This document shows, one piece after another, positions 6,678 to 14,252 of a DNA stretch of 32,235 nt. Positions within the stretch are counted from its first letter, which is position 1. The number at the start of each line of letters is the position of its first letter. The notes below the pieces were generated by a model. The model worked only from the letters and a program-made list of their open reading frames with translations. It did not search any database and had not been told where the DNA came from. The stretch comes from Nonomuraea sp. MG754425. GTDB lineage: Bacteria; Actinomycetota; Actinomycetes; Streptosporangiales; Streptosporangiaceae. The position numbers were made by a program, and so were the translations under genes. The stretch lies in assembly GCF_021699195.1 (NCBI RefSeq), contig NZ_SSXE01000130.1:1-32235 (forward strand). Reading direction: 5' to 3'.

Positions 6678-8879
6678 ATGACGCAGACGGCTGACGTGAC
6701 CCGGCACGGAGTCGGGGAGAGCGCCCGGCGGCCCGACGCCGCGCTGAAGGTGACCGGCGAGTTCGCCTTCGCCTCCGACCTGTGGCTGGACGGCATGGTC
6801 TGGGGCGCGACGCTGCGCAGCCCGCACGCGTCGGCCTGGCTGCGCTCGATCGACGTGGGCCCGGCGCTGCGCATCCCCGGCGTGCGGGCGGTGCTGACCC
6901 ACGAGGACGTGCCGGGCGTGAAGTTCTACGGCCTGGAACACAAGGACCAGCCGGTGCTCGCCATCGACCAGGTCCGTTACCAGGGCGAGCCGGTGGCGCT
7001 GGTGGCGGCCGACCACCCGGAGACGGCCCGCAGGGCGGCGGCGGCCATCGTCGTCGAGTACGAGCCCCGCCCCGCCGTCACCGACCCCGGCCTGTCGCAG
7101 CACTTCGTACGCCACCAGCCGGTGCGGCGCGGCGACACCTTCGAGGCCGAGGTGGTGGTGACCGGCGAGTACGAGGTCGGCATGCAGGACCAGGCGTTCC
7201 TCGGCCCCGAGTCCGGCCTGGCGGTGCCCGCCGAGGACGGCGGCGTGGACCTGTTCATCGCCACCCAGTGGCTGCACGTGGACCGCGACCAGCTCGCCCC
7301 CTGCCTGGGCCTGCCCCCGGAAAAGGTGCGCCTGACGCTGTCGGGCGTCGGCGGCGCGTTCGGGGCCCGCGAGGACCTGTCGATGCAGGTCCACGCCTGC
7401 ATGCTGGCCCTGCGGCTGAACCGCCCTGTCAAGATCGTGTACGGCCGCGAGGAGTCGTTCTTCGGCCACGTGCACCGCCACCCGGCGCGGATGCGCTACG
7501 AGCACGGCGCGACCCGGGACGGGAGGCTGGTCTACGTCAAGGCCGACATCCTGCTCGACGGCGGCGCGTACTGCTCCTCCTCCCCCGCCGTCGTGGGCAA
7601 CGCGGCGTCGCTGGGCGTGGGGCCGTACGAGGTGGCGAACGTGCGGGTGGACGCCACCGGCGTCTACACCAACAACCCGCCGTGCGGCGCGATGCGCGGC
7701 TTCGGCGCGGTGCAGGCGTGCTACGCCTACGAGTCGCAGATGGACCGGCTGGCCGAGGCGTGCGGCCTGTCGCCGGTCGAGATCCGCCGGCGCAACGCGG
7801 TCGCGCAGGGCTCCCACCTGATCACCGGTCAGGTGATCGACTCGCCGGCCCCGCTCGCGGAGATGCTGGGCGAGCTGGAGGCCATGCCGCTGCCGCCGGC
7901 CAGGACCGGCGGCGACCTGCGGGGGCTGCCCGGCGGCGTCTCCCAGACCACCCACGGCGAGTCCGTGCGCCGCGGGGTGGGCTACGGCGTGGGGATCAAG
8001 AACATCTGCTTCTCGGAGGGCTTCGACGACTACTCCACCGCCCGGGTGCGGGCCGAGCTGGTCGCCGGGGAACCGCACGTCACCGTGCACACCGCCGCCG
8101 CCGAGGTGGGCCAGGGGCTGGTGACCGTACAGGCCCAGATCGCCCGCACCGAGCTGGGCGTCGCGAACGTCACCGTGGCCACCGCCGACACCTCGGTCGG
8201 CTCGGCGGGCTCGTCGTCGGCCTCGCGGCAGTCGTACGTCACGGGCGGGGCGGTCAAGGCCGCCTGCGAGGCGGTGCGCGAGCGGTTCGGCGGCCTGCCG
8301 GCGAAGGAGGCGCTGGAGCGGTACGGGCCGATCGAGGAGACGCGCGAGTACCGGCACCGGCCGACGTTCCCGATGGACCCGCTCACCGGGCAGGGCGACT
8401 CGCACACCCAGCTCGCGTTGTGCGTGCACCGGGCGGTCGTGGACGTGGACGTGGAGCTGGGCCTGGTGAAGGTGGTGGAGCTGGCGGCGGTCCAGGACGT
8501 GGGGCGGATCCTGAACCCGCAGGCGCTGGAGGGCCAGATCCACGGCGGCAGCGCCCAGGGGCTGGGGCTGGCGCTGATGGAGGAGATCCAGGTCCGCGAC
8601 GGCCGGGTGCTGAACCCGTCGTTCACCGACTACCTCATCCCCACCGTCCTGGACATGCCGCCCATGACGCTGCGCATCCTGGAGAACCCGGACCCGCAGG
8701 CCCCGTACGGGCTGCGCGGGGCCGGCGAGCCCCCGACGCTCTCCTCCACCCCCGCCATCGCCGCCGCCGTCCGGGCGGCCACGGGGCTGCGGTTGACTCG
8801 CGTTCCGATTAGGCCGGAAGATATCGCCTTGTTCGACGACGGCTCGACAAAGGGGGCATTCGATGGCAACCGCGCGTGA
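6678..8879 (+). CDS. Xanthine dehydrogenase family, molybdenum-cofactor-binding subunit
   Basis: The protein has 733 aa, near the family norm of about 750. It begins with the usual G-E-S-A-R-R-P-D-A-A-L-K-V-T-G-E-F, followed by the a/b hammerhead domain and then the large Mo-pterin domain: GVGGAFGAREDLSMQ, GAMRGFGAVQ (cofactor contacts) and C-terminal GLRGAGEPP, where Glu684 corresponds to the catalytic Glu. Such subunits hydroxylate purines or other N-heterocycles and aldehydes. They normally need a 2Fe-2S subunit and an FAD subunit; neither is adjacent, so they must be encoded elsewhere or substituted. The PucR gene upstream and purine permease downstream favour a purine substrate. ATG 6678 has GGAAG directly against it, an unusually short spacing; GTG 6696 is an alternative start. 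The 3' end overlaps the EF-hand gene by 17 bp, so translation of the two is probably coupled. Confidence 0.9.
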   Translation: MTQTADVTRHGVGESARRPDAALKVTGEFAFASDLWLDGMVWGATLRSPHASAWLRSIDVGPALRIPGVRAVLTHEDVPGVKFYGLEHKDQPVLAIDQVRYQGEPVALVAADHPETARRAAAAIVVEYEPRPAVTDPGLSQHFVRHQPVRRGDTFEAEVVVTGEYEVGMQDQAFLGPESGLAVPAEDGGVDLFIATQWLHVDRDQLAPCLGLPPEKVRLTLSGVGGAFGAREDLSMQVHACMLALRLNRPVKIVYGREESFFGHVHRHPARMRYEHGATRDGRLVYVKADILLDGGAYCSSSPAVVGNAASLGVGPYEVANVRVDATGVYTNNPPCGAMRGFGAVQACYAYESQMDRLAEACGLSPVEIRRRNAVAQGSHLITGQVIDSPAPLAEMLGELEAMPLPPARTGGDLRGLPGGVSQTTHGESVRRGVGYGVGIKNICFSEGFDDYSTARVRAELVAGEPHVTVHTAAAEVGQGLVTVQAQIARTELGVANVTVATADTSVGSAGSSSASRQSYVTGGAVKAACEAVRERFGGLPAKEALERYGPIEETREYRHRPTFPMDPLTGQGDSHTQLALCVHRAVVDVDVELGLVKVVELAAVQDVGRILNPQALEGQIHGGSAQGLGLALMEEIQVRDGRVLNPSFTDYLIPTVLDMPPMTLRILENPDPQAPYGLRGAGEPPTLSSTPAIAAAVRAATGLRLTRVPIRPEDIALFDDGSTKGAFDGNRA

Positions 8880-9096
8880 GGCTGCGGAGGCGGAGTTCAG
8901 GCGCTTCGACACCGACGGCGACGGCCTGCTGACCGCCGAGGAGATCAGGAAGGCCAACGACGCGCTCGGCGGGCAGGGCGCCTCCGAGAGCGAGGTGGAG
9001 GCGTTCATCACGGCGGCCGACAGCGACGGCGACGGCACGATCAAGCTGGCGGAGTTCGTCGCCCTGGTGGGCCACGGCCGCCACGAGAAGGGGTGA
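8863..9096 (+). CDS. Small two-EF-hand calcium-binding protein
   Basis: The product has 77 aa. ATG 8863 follows AGGGGG with about 5 nt spacing and lies inside the last codons of the xanthine dehydrogenase gene. Two canonical 12-residue EF-hand loops are present: D16-T-D18-G-D20-G...E27 and D53-S-D55-G-D57-G...E64. Both have all usual Ca2+ ligands including the position-12 Glu. There is no signal peptide or membrane segment, so it should be cytoplasmic, like calmodulin-like CalD/CabD proteins of streptomycetes. The overlap with the dehydrogenase gene and the 60-bp gap to the purine permease place it in the purine operon. A direct regulatory role there is only an inference. Confidence 0.92.
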   Translation: MATAREAAEAEFRRFDTDGDGLLTAEEIRKANDALGGQGASESEVEAFITAADSDGDGTIKLAEFVALVGHGRHEKG

Positions 9097-9119
9097 TCTC
9101 GGCCCTCGCTGGGTAGGCA

Positions 9120-9159
9120 CACCGGCATTCCCCCTGATCACGAGGGGGGAATACCGGTG
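9120..9159 (+). promoter_or_regulatory. Long hairpin sequestering the ribosome-binding site and start codon of the purine permease
   Basis: Bases 9120-9134 and 9145-9159 form a 15-bp inverted repeat with a single C·A mismatch (9126/9153) around a 10-nt loop. The right arm contains most of the GAGGGGGGA Shine-Dalgarno and the whole GTG start codon of the NCS2 gene. In the mRNA this fold would hide the translation start. It could be a translational switch (protein-, ligand- or temperature-controlled, or opened by ribosomes from the upstream EF-hand gene), or a DNA operator. It has no T-run and covers the start codon, so a terminator is less likely. Confidence 0.65.
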
Positions 9160-10536
9160 CTCGACAGGTTCTTCGAGCTCACCGGCCGGGGCACCACCGT
9201 CGGCCGTGAGGTGCGGGGCGGGCTCACCACGTTCATGGCGATGGCCTACATCATCCTGCTCAACCCGATCATCCTGGCCGGGGCCAAGGACATCACCGGC
9301 GCCCGCCTGTCGATCGCCGAACTGACCACCTCCACGGCACTGGCCGCGGCGATCTCCACACTGCTCATGGCCGTCGTCGGCAACGCGCCGTTCGGGCTGG
9401 CGGCCGGGCTCGGCCTGAACGCGGTCGTCGCCTACCAGGCCGCCCCGCACATGACCTGGGCCCAGGCGATGGGCCTGGTCGTGCTGGAAGGCTTCGTGAT
9501 CATCGTGCTGGCCGTGACCGGCCTGCGCACCCTGATCATGAACGCGATCCCGCTGGCGCTCAAGCACGCGATCAGCGTGGGCATCGGCCTGTTCATCGCG
9601 CTGATCGGCCTGGTGGACGCGGGCTTCGTGGCGCGCGGCACGGGCACGCCCGTGCAACTCGGCGCGACCGGCCACCTGAAGGGCTGGCCGGTCGTGATCT
9701 TCTGCTTCGGCCTGCTCCTGATGATCGTCCTGTACGTGCGCCGCGTCCCGGCCGCCATCCTCATCAGCATCGCCGCCACGGCGGCCCTGGCCATCCTGGT
9801 CAACTCGGTCACCGCCATCGAGCCGGCGGCCTGGGGCGTGGTCACGCCGCGCCTGCCCGAGTCGCTGGTCGCCGCGCCCTCCTTCGGGCTGGTGGGCGAG
9901 TTCGACCTGTTCGGCGGGTTCGCCACGGCGGGGGCGCTGACGGCGACCGTGGTGCTGTTCACGCTGGTGCTGTCGGGCTTCTTCGACGCCATGGGCACGA
10001 TCATCGGCGTCAGCGACGAGGCCGGCATGGTGGACCGGCGCGGGCAGGTGCCCCGGCTGGGCCGGATCCTGACCGTGGACGGCGTGGCCGGCATGGTGGG
10101 CGGCTCGGTGAGCGCCTCGGCGAACACCGTCTTCGTCGAGTCGGCCGCGGGGGTCGGCGAGGGCGCGCGCACCGGGCTGGCCAGCGTGGTGACGGGCGCG
10201 CTGCTGGGCCTGACGCTGCTGTTCACGCCGCTGGCCGCCGTCGTGCCGGCCGCCGCCGCGGCGCCCGCGCTGGTGCTGGTCGGGGCGCTGATGATGACGC
10301 AGAGCCGGAACGTGCCGTGGGACGACCTGGAGCTGGCCGTGCCGGCGTTCCTGACGATCGCGCTGATGCCGTTCACGTACTCGATCACGAACGGCGTGGG
10401 GGCCGGGGTGATCGCGTACACGCTGATCAAGGCGGCCAGGGGGCGCTTCTCCGAGATCCCGTGGCTGCTGTGGGTGGTCTCGCTGGTCTTCCTGGCCTAC
10501 TTCGGCATCGACTGGCTGGAGGCGGTGTTCGCCTAG
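9157..10536 (+). CDS. NCS2-family purine permease (AzgA/PbuG-like)
   Basis: The product has 459 aa from GTG 9157, giving the family-typical start L-D-R-F-F-E-L-T-G-R-G-T-T-V followed by TFMAMAYIILLNP. The whole protein is hydrophobic with about 12-14 membrane spans. The conserved GFFDAMGTIIGVSDEAGM region and the downstream G-G-S-V-S-A-S-A-N-T segment are hallmarks of the AzgA branch of nucleobase:cation symporters, which import hypoxanthine, adenine and guanine. It lies third in line after the xanthine dehydrogenase and EF-hand genes, which fits purine uptake and degradation under PucR control. Its translation start is buried in the hairpin at 9120-9159. Its stop codon shares the bases CTAG (10533-10536) with the stop codon of the convergent excalibur gene. 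Confidence 0.92.
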   Translation: MLDRFFELTGRGTTVGREVRGGLTTFMAMAYIILLNPIILAGAKDITGARLSIAELTTSTALAAAISTLLMAVVGNAPFGLAAGLGLNAVVAYQAAPHMTWAQAMGLVVLEGFVIIVLAVTGLRTLIMNAIPLALKHAISVGIGLFIALIGLVDAGFVARGTGTPVQLGATGHLKGWPVVIFCFGLLLMIVLYVRRVPAAILISIAATAALAILVNSVTAIEPAAWGVVTPRLPESLVAAPSFGLVGEFDLFGGFATAGALTATVVLFTLVLSGFFDAMGTIIGVSDEAGMVDRRGQVPRLGRILTVDGVAGMVGGSVSASANTVFVESAAGVGEGARTGLASVVTGALLGLTLLFTPLAAVVPAAAAAPALVLVGALMMTQSRNVPWDDLELAVPAFLTIALMPFTYSITNGVGAGVIAYTLIKAARGRFSEIPWLLWVVSLVFLAYFGIDWLEAVFA

Positions 10537-11504
10537 CGGATGTCGCCGCTGTTGCAGGCCACGCCGTTGTTGTCGACGTCGGTGTACCAGCCGTACTCCT
10601 CGTGGGTGCCCCTGAAGTAGGGCCCGTCGCCGGCCTTCGCGGCCTCCGCGCAGCTCGGGTAGCGCTTGTCGAGGGACCGGCCGCCGGTCGCCGGGGCCGT
10701 GCTTCCGGTGCCCGTGCTTCCCGTGCCCGTGGTGTCCGTGCCGGTGCTGCCCGTGCCGCCGGTGCCGCCCGTGCCGCCCGTGCCGCCCGTCGGCTGGGTG
10801 GCGGGGCCGGTCGGGAAGGTGCTCTGGCCGCCGTCGGGCGGAGTGGCCGGGCCGGTGGTCGGGCCGGTGGGCGGGGTCGTGGCGTCCGGGCTCGCCTGGC
10901 TGCCCGTCAGGCGGGTCACCAGCGTCTCGGCGTCGGCCTGGGTGAAGCCGGCGATGCTCACGCTGTCGCCGTCCATGGCCTGGGTGACGATGGGCGCGGC
11001 CAGCACGGTCTTGGGCTGGTCGGCCTGCTCGGGCGCGAGCACGATCGCGATCGCCCGCTGCTGGGGCGCCAGCTCGTCGAGGAGCCCCGCCAGCCGCTCC
11101 TTGAAGGCCGGCGCGACCGCGATGCGCACGGAGTACTGGCCGTCGTTCTCGCGCAGCGACTCGATGCGCTGCACGGCCCCGACCGTGACGCCGTCCTCCA
11201 GCAGGTAGCAGGTGCCCTGGGCCTCGTCGAGCACGGCCGGGTCGCCGGGGCAGGGCGCGGGCTTGCTCTCCTTGACCGGCGCGAAGTGGATCGGCACGGA
11301 CAGGTGACGCGGCGGCGCGCCGCCCAGCAGCGGCGTGTCGGGGCTCCTGGTCATCAGGACGGCGACCGTGCCGAGCACGCCCGCGACGAGCACCACCAGC
11401 ACCAGCGAGACGATCAGCACGGTGGTGGTGAGTCTGCTGGCCTTCGGCTCCCCCGGATCCGCGGGTGGCGGCTCTTCCGGCTTGTCCATCGATGACGATC
11501 CCAT
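10533..11504 (-). CDS. Membrane-anchored protein with C-terminal excalibur calcium-binding domain
   Basis: The product has 323 aa from ATG 11504; a second ATG at 11489 (M-D-K-P-E-E-P) is nearly as good and neither has a strong ribosome-binding site. A short proline-rich cytoplasmic N-terminus leads to one membrane span (TTTVLIVSLVLVVLVAGVLG). An extracellular domain follows (FKERLAGLLDELAPQQRAIA) that resembles the SecDF P1-like head seen in other actinobacterial proteins. Then comes a Gly/Thr/Pro linker and a C-terminal excalibur domain (YPSCAEAA, then DVDNNGVACN), whose DxDxDG-like loop binds Ca2+. The function is unknown; surface or wall association is likely. It is convergent with the permease and divergent from alanine dehydrogenase. 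The SecDF-like call is tentative; the excalibur domain is clear. Confidence 0.87.
   Translation of the reverse strand: MGSSSMDKPEEPPPADPGEPKASRLTTTVLIVSLVLVVLVAGVLGTVAVLMTRSPDTPLLGGAPPRHLSVPIHFAPVKESKPAPCPGDPAVLDEAQGTCYLLEDGVTVGAVQRIESLRENDGQYSVRIAVAPAFKERLAGLLDELAPQQRAIAIVLAPEQADQPKTVLAAPIVTQAMDGDSVSIAGFTQADAETLVTRLTGSQASPDATTPPTGPTTGPATPPDGGQSTFPTGPATQPTGGTGGTGGTGGTGSTGTDTTGTGSTGTGSTAPATGGRSLDKRYPSCAEAAKAGDGPYFRGTHEEYGWYTDVDNNGVACNSGDIR
10699..10792. repeat. Imperfect tandem microrepeat encoding a Gly-Thr-rich linker
   Basis: Repeated CCCGTGCCG-like 9-mers and related 6-mers (plus strand) encode alternating T-G-G, T-G-S-T and T-G-T units in the excalibur protein's linker. The copies are degenerate. 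This looks like replication-slippage expansion of a coding linker, not a regulatory repeat. Confidence 0.75.
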
Positions 11505-11653
11505 TCTGACGGCCCATGCTGACGGGGTCGGGCTGCCGGTGAGCCTATCGAGGACAGGCCGAACCGGGGTAATCAACCGGACAATCCTCTCTCAACTGTG
11601 AGATGGGAGAAAGAATCGAGGAGAAAGACGGCTTCGCCGGGAAGAGTGACCCT

Positions 11654-12775
11654 ATGAAGGTCGGTGTGCCGCTAGAGGTGAAGAACAGCGAGTACCGGGT
11701 GGCGCTGACCCCCGCCGGGGTGCACGAGCTGGTGCGCCACGGTCATCAGGTCCTCGTCGAGAGCGGCGCGGGCGACGGCTCGGCCATCCCCGACGCCTAC
11801 TTCGCCGCCGCGGGCGCGGTGCTGGTGCCGGACGCCGACGAGCTGTGGGGCGCGGCCGACCTGGTGATGAAGGTCAAGGAGCCGGTGGCGCAGGAGTACC
11901 ACCGGCTGCGCGAGGGGCTGGTGCTGTTCACGTACCTGCATCTGGCCGCCTCCCGGGCCGGCACGCGGGCGCTGCTGGAGTCGGGCTGCACCGCGGTCGC
12001 CTACGAGACCGTCCAGACCCCGGGCGGCGCGCTGCCCCTGCTCGCCCCCATGTCGGAGGTGGCCGGACGGCTGGCGCCGCAGGTGGGCGCCTACCACCTG
12101 ATGCGCTCGTCGGCCGGCAGGGGCGTGCTGATGGGCGGTGTGTCCGGGGTGCGCGCGGCGCACGTGGTGGTGCTCGGGGCCGGGGTGTCCGGCATGAACG
12201 CCGCCGCCATCGCCCTCGGCATGCAGGCCGAGGTGGTGCTGCTCGACAAGAACATCGACAAGCTGCGCCGGGCCGACCTGATCTACCAGGGCCACTGCCA
12301 GACCGTCGCCTCCAACACGCTGGAGATCGAGCGCGCGGTGCTGGAGGCCGACCTGGTCATCGGGGCGGTGCTGGTGCCCGGCGCGAAGGCTCCGGAGCTG
12401 GTGGGCAACGACCTGGTCAGCCGCATGAAGCCGGGCTCGGTGCTGGTGGACATCTCGATCGACCAGGGCGGCTGCTTCGAGGACTCGCGGCCGACGACGC
12501 ACGAGGAGCCGACGTACCGCGTGCACGAGTCGGTCTTCTACTGCGTGGCCAACATGCCGGGCGCGGTGCCGCACACCTCGACGTACGCGCTGACGAACGT
12601 GACGCTGCCGTACGCGCTGGCGATCGCCGACCTGGGCTGGCGGCGCGCGATGCGCGCGGACCCGGCGCTGGCGCTCGGGCTGAGCACCCACGGGGGCCGC
12701 CTGACCAGCCGCCCCGTGGCCGAGGCGCACAAGCTGGACTGGACGCCGCCGGGCGAGGTGCTCGGCATTTCCTGA
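11654..12775 (+). CDS. ald: Alanine dehydrogenase
   Basis: The product has 373 aa from ATG 11654 (M-K-V-G-V-P-L-E-V-K), with GGGAAGAG about 7 nt upstream; the family length is about 371 aa. An upstream in-frame start at 11603 would add 17 residues that do not match the family. Visible motifs: N-terminal E-V-K-N-S-E-Y-R-V-A, the substrate-site VKEP and TYLHLAA segments, the NAD-binding VVLGAGVSGMNAA (~171-183), and D-Q-G-G-C-F-E-D-S-R-P-T-T-H and NMPGAVPHTST near the C-terminus. It catalyses reversible NAD-dependent deamination of L-alanine to pyruvate and ammonia. The gene stands alone: no AldR-type regulator is adjacent. It is divergent from the excalibur gene and is followed by an EF-hand gene on the same strand. 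Confidence 0.96.
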   Translation: MKVGVPLEVKNSEYRVALTPAGVHELVRHGHQVLVESGAGDGSAIPDAYFAAAGAVLVPDADELWGAADLVMKVKEPVAQEYHRLREGLVLFTYLHLAASRAGTRALLESGCTAVAYETVQTPGGALPLLAPMSEVAGRLAPQVGAYHLMRSSAGRGVLMGGVSGVRAAHVVVLGAGVSGMNAAAIALGMQAEVVLLDKNIDKLRRADLIYQGHCQTVASNTLEIERAVLEADLVIGAVLVPGAKAPELVGNDLVSRMKPGSVLVDISIDQGGCFEDSRPTTHEEPTYRVHESVFYCVANMPGAVPHTSTYALTNVTLPYALAIADLGWRRAMRADPALALGLSTHGGRLTSRPVAEAHKLDWTPPGEVLGIS

Positions 12776-12809
12776 TGCCCCTGTCGCGCCGCCGACCGAA
12801 CAGTTACGC

Positions 12810-12830
12810 TGAGTAGCGACCAGCTACTCA
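12810..12830. promoter_or_regulatory. 21-bp palindrome between ald and the EF-hand gene
   Basis: TGAGTAGC (12810-12817) and GCTACTCA (12823-12830) are exact 8-bp inverted repeats around GACCA. The element is AT-richer than its surroundings and lies 21 bp before the EF-hand start codon, next to a possible -10 box TACGCT at 12805-12810. This is the size and position of a repressor operator. It could also be a weak terminator for ald, but no T-run follows. Confidence 0.45.
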
Positions 12831-12851
12831 AAGTAATTGATCGGAGTGGTG

Positions 12852-13349
12852 ATGTCCCTGCCGAGCTTCCGCGAGAGCGCCGAGCGCAACTTCCACGACC
12901 TGGACACCGACGGTGACGGCTTCCTGACCCGGTACGACTACATGGCCCTCGCCCAGCGGCGGCTGCTGCAGACCGGCATCAGGCCCGAGACCCCCGAGGG
13001 CGAGGCGGTGGTGGACGCGTTCATGAACGCCTGGGACCACCACGTCCGCGTCCTGGACACCGACCGCGACGGGCGGATCGGCAGGGAGGAGTACGTCCGG
13101 TCCTTCGAGGCGCTGGCGAGCACCGGCGAGCTGGAGACGGTGCTCTCGCCGATCTCCAGGGCCACCTTCATCGTGGCCGACCGCGACCGCGACGGCTGGA
13201 TCAGCGCCGAGGAGTTCGGCACGCTCTGGAGCCGGCCGGGCACCGACCTGACCGCCGCCTTCACCAGGGCCGACGCCGACGGCGACGGGCGCATCTCGTT
13301 CGAGGAGTTCGCCCGCGCCCGCCACGGCATGCTCATCGGCGACGCCTGA
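12852..13349 (+). CDS. Four-EF-hand calcium-binding protein (calerythrin/CalD-like)
   Basis: The product has 165 aa. ATG 12852 is chosen because GGAG lies 6 nt upstream and it gives M-S-L-P-S-F-R-E-S-A; earlier in-frame starts add five residues without support. Four EF-hand loops are visible: D18-D29, D69-E80, D110-E121 and D141-E152. The first ends in Asp where Glu is usual at position 12, so its affinity may be altered. Length and spacing match the calerythrin/sarcoplasmic-type four-hand proteins of actinomycetes, thought to buffer or sense cytoplasmic Ca2+. No signal peptide is present. A perfect 21-bp palindrome in front of the gene may be an operator, and a strong terminator follows at 13367-13398. 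Confidence 0.93.
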   Translation: MSLPSFRESAERNFHDLDTDGDGFLTRYDYMALAQRRLLQTGIRPETPEGEAVVDAFMNAWDHHVRVLDTDRDGRIGREEYVRSFEALASTGELETVLSPISRATFIVADRDRDGWISAEEFGTLWSRPGTDLTAAFTRADADGDGRISFEEFARARHGMLIGDA

Positions 13350-13366
13350 GCCCGCACCCGCGATGC

Positions 13367-13398
13367 CGTCAGGGCCCTGCGGGGGCCGGGCCCTGACG
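13367..13398. terminator. Bidirectional terminator hairpin between convergent genes
   Basis: CGTCAGGGCCC (13367-13377) and GGGCCCTGACG (13388-13398) are a perfect 11-bp inverted repeat around a 10-nt loop. It sits exactly between the EF-hand stop (13349) and the stop of the convergent DUF3105 gene (13417). There is no T-run, as is common in high-GC actinomycetes. Confidence 0.8.
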
Positions 13399-13416
13399 TC
13401 GCGGCAGGTCGTGCGG

Positions 13417-14130
13417 CTACTGCTGCTGGGACTGGCTGGGCGACGGGGAGACGGTCTCCGCCGGCGCCTGCTGCTGCTGCTGCGGCTCGGGCGGCAGCGG
13501 GGCCTGGTCGGCCGTGGTGGTGACCGCCGTCTCGCCGCCGCACGTGGCGCCCGGCTCGGGCGTGTCGGCGCCGTTCTGGTAGCGCTTGATGAACGCCCCG
13601 AGCTTCGGGTCGGCCGGGTCGGTCAGCTTGAGCTGGTGCCCCCATGAGGAGACCACGATCGGCGACGGCAGGTTGGGGAAGGGGCTGACCAGCATGTACT
13701 CCTGCTGCCCGGTGGCGCCCGCGACCTCCTTGAGCTGGTCGATCTGCGCCTTGGGCAGATCGGGGCGGTAGGTGATCCAGACCGCGCCGTGCTCCAGCGA
13801 GTGCACGGCGTGCTCGCTGTGGATCGGCTGGTCGTAGATCGCGCACTGCTGCCAGTAGTTGTTGTGCTCGCCGCCCACCGGCGGTGTCTCCTTGTAGGAG
13901 ACCGCGTTCCAGACGTGCTGGCCGCCGTCGTACTTGACGCTCGCCACGGCGTCGAGCGAGGTCTTCCTGCCCTGGTCGATCAAGTAGAAGCCGACCAGGC
14001 CGACGAGCACCACGATGATGAGCCCGCCCGTGCCCCACATCAGCAGTGCGGCGCGGCGTTGTTTGCGCTTCTGCTCGGCCCGCAGTTTCTGCAGGTGCTC
14101 GCGCCTCGCCTGCGCCTTCTCCTTCGTCAT
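13417..14130 (-). CDS. DUF3105 single-pass membrane protein
   Basis: The product has 237 aa from ATG 14130, with GGAGGA just upstream (M-T-K-E-K-A-Q-A-R-R). A highly basic cytoplasmic N-terminus precedes one membrane span (LMWGTGGLIIVVLVGLVGFY). The extracellular DUF3105 domain follows with its signature PPVGGEHNNYWQQC, IHSEHAVHSLEHG and WITYRP: clustered His and Cys residues that look like a metal site. The C-terminal ~30 residues are Pro/Gln/Ser-rich (poly-Q run) and probably disordered. DUF3105 genes often sit beside DUF305 genes in actinobacteria, and here the two are divergent across 122 bp. The function is unknown; a link with metal handling is inferred from the His/Cys pattern and the partner. 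Confidence 0.9.
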   Translation of the reverse strand: MTKEKAQARREHLQKLRAEQKRKQRRAALLMWGTGGLIIVVLVGLVGFYLIDQGRKTSLDAVASVKYDGGQHVWNAVSYKETPPVGGEHNNYWQQCAIYDQPIHSEHAVHSLEHGAVWITYRPDLPKAQIDQLKEVAGATGQQEYMLVSPFPNLPSPIVVSSWGHQLKLTDPADPKLGAFIKRYQNGADTPEPGATCGGETAVTTTADQAPLPPEPQQQQQAPAETVSPSPSQSQQQ

Positions 14131-14252
14131 CGCTCCTCCATCGGCGTACCAACTCCGGGTCACCCTATGCCCTCCGGGCGTATGCGGAGAATAAGAGCGG
14201 CATAAGGGTCCGATCACGACCCCTCCCCCAGGTGGGTACTCTGGGATCCGCC

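Noticed and set aside
6441..9128. 895-codon minus-strand frame opposite xanthine dehydrogenase
   Set aside because: The plus strand has a complete molybdenum-subunit protein and an EF-hand protein. The antisense product is low complexity.
10699..10792. Regulatory tandem repeat
   Set aside because: It lies fully inside the excalibur gene, keeps the frame and encodes a Gly-Thr linker.
8809..11517. 902-codon minus-strand frame across permease and excalibur gene
   Set aside because: His/Arg/Gly-rich shadow crossing two well-supported genes.
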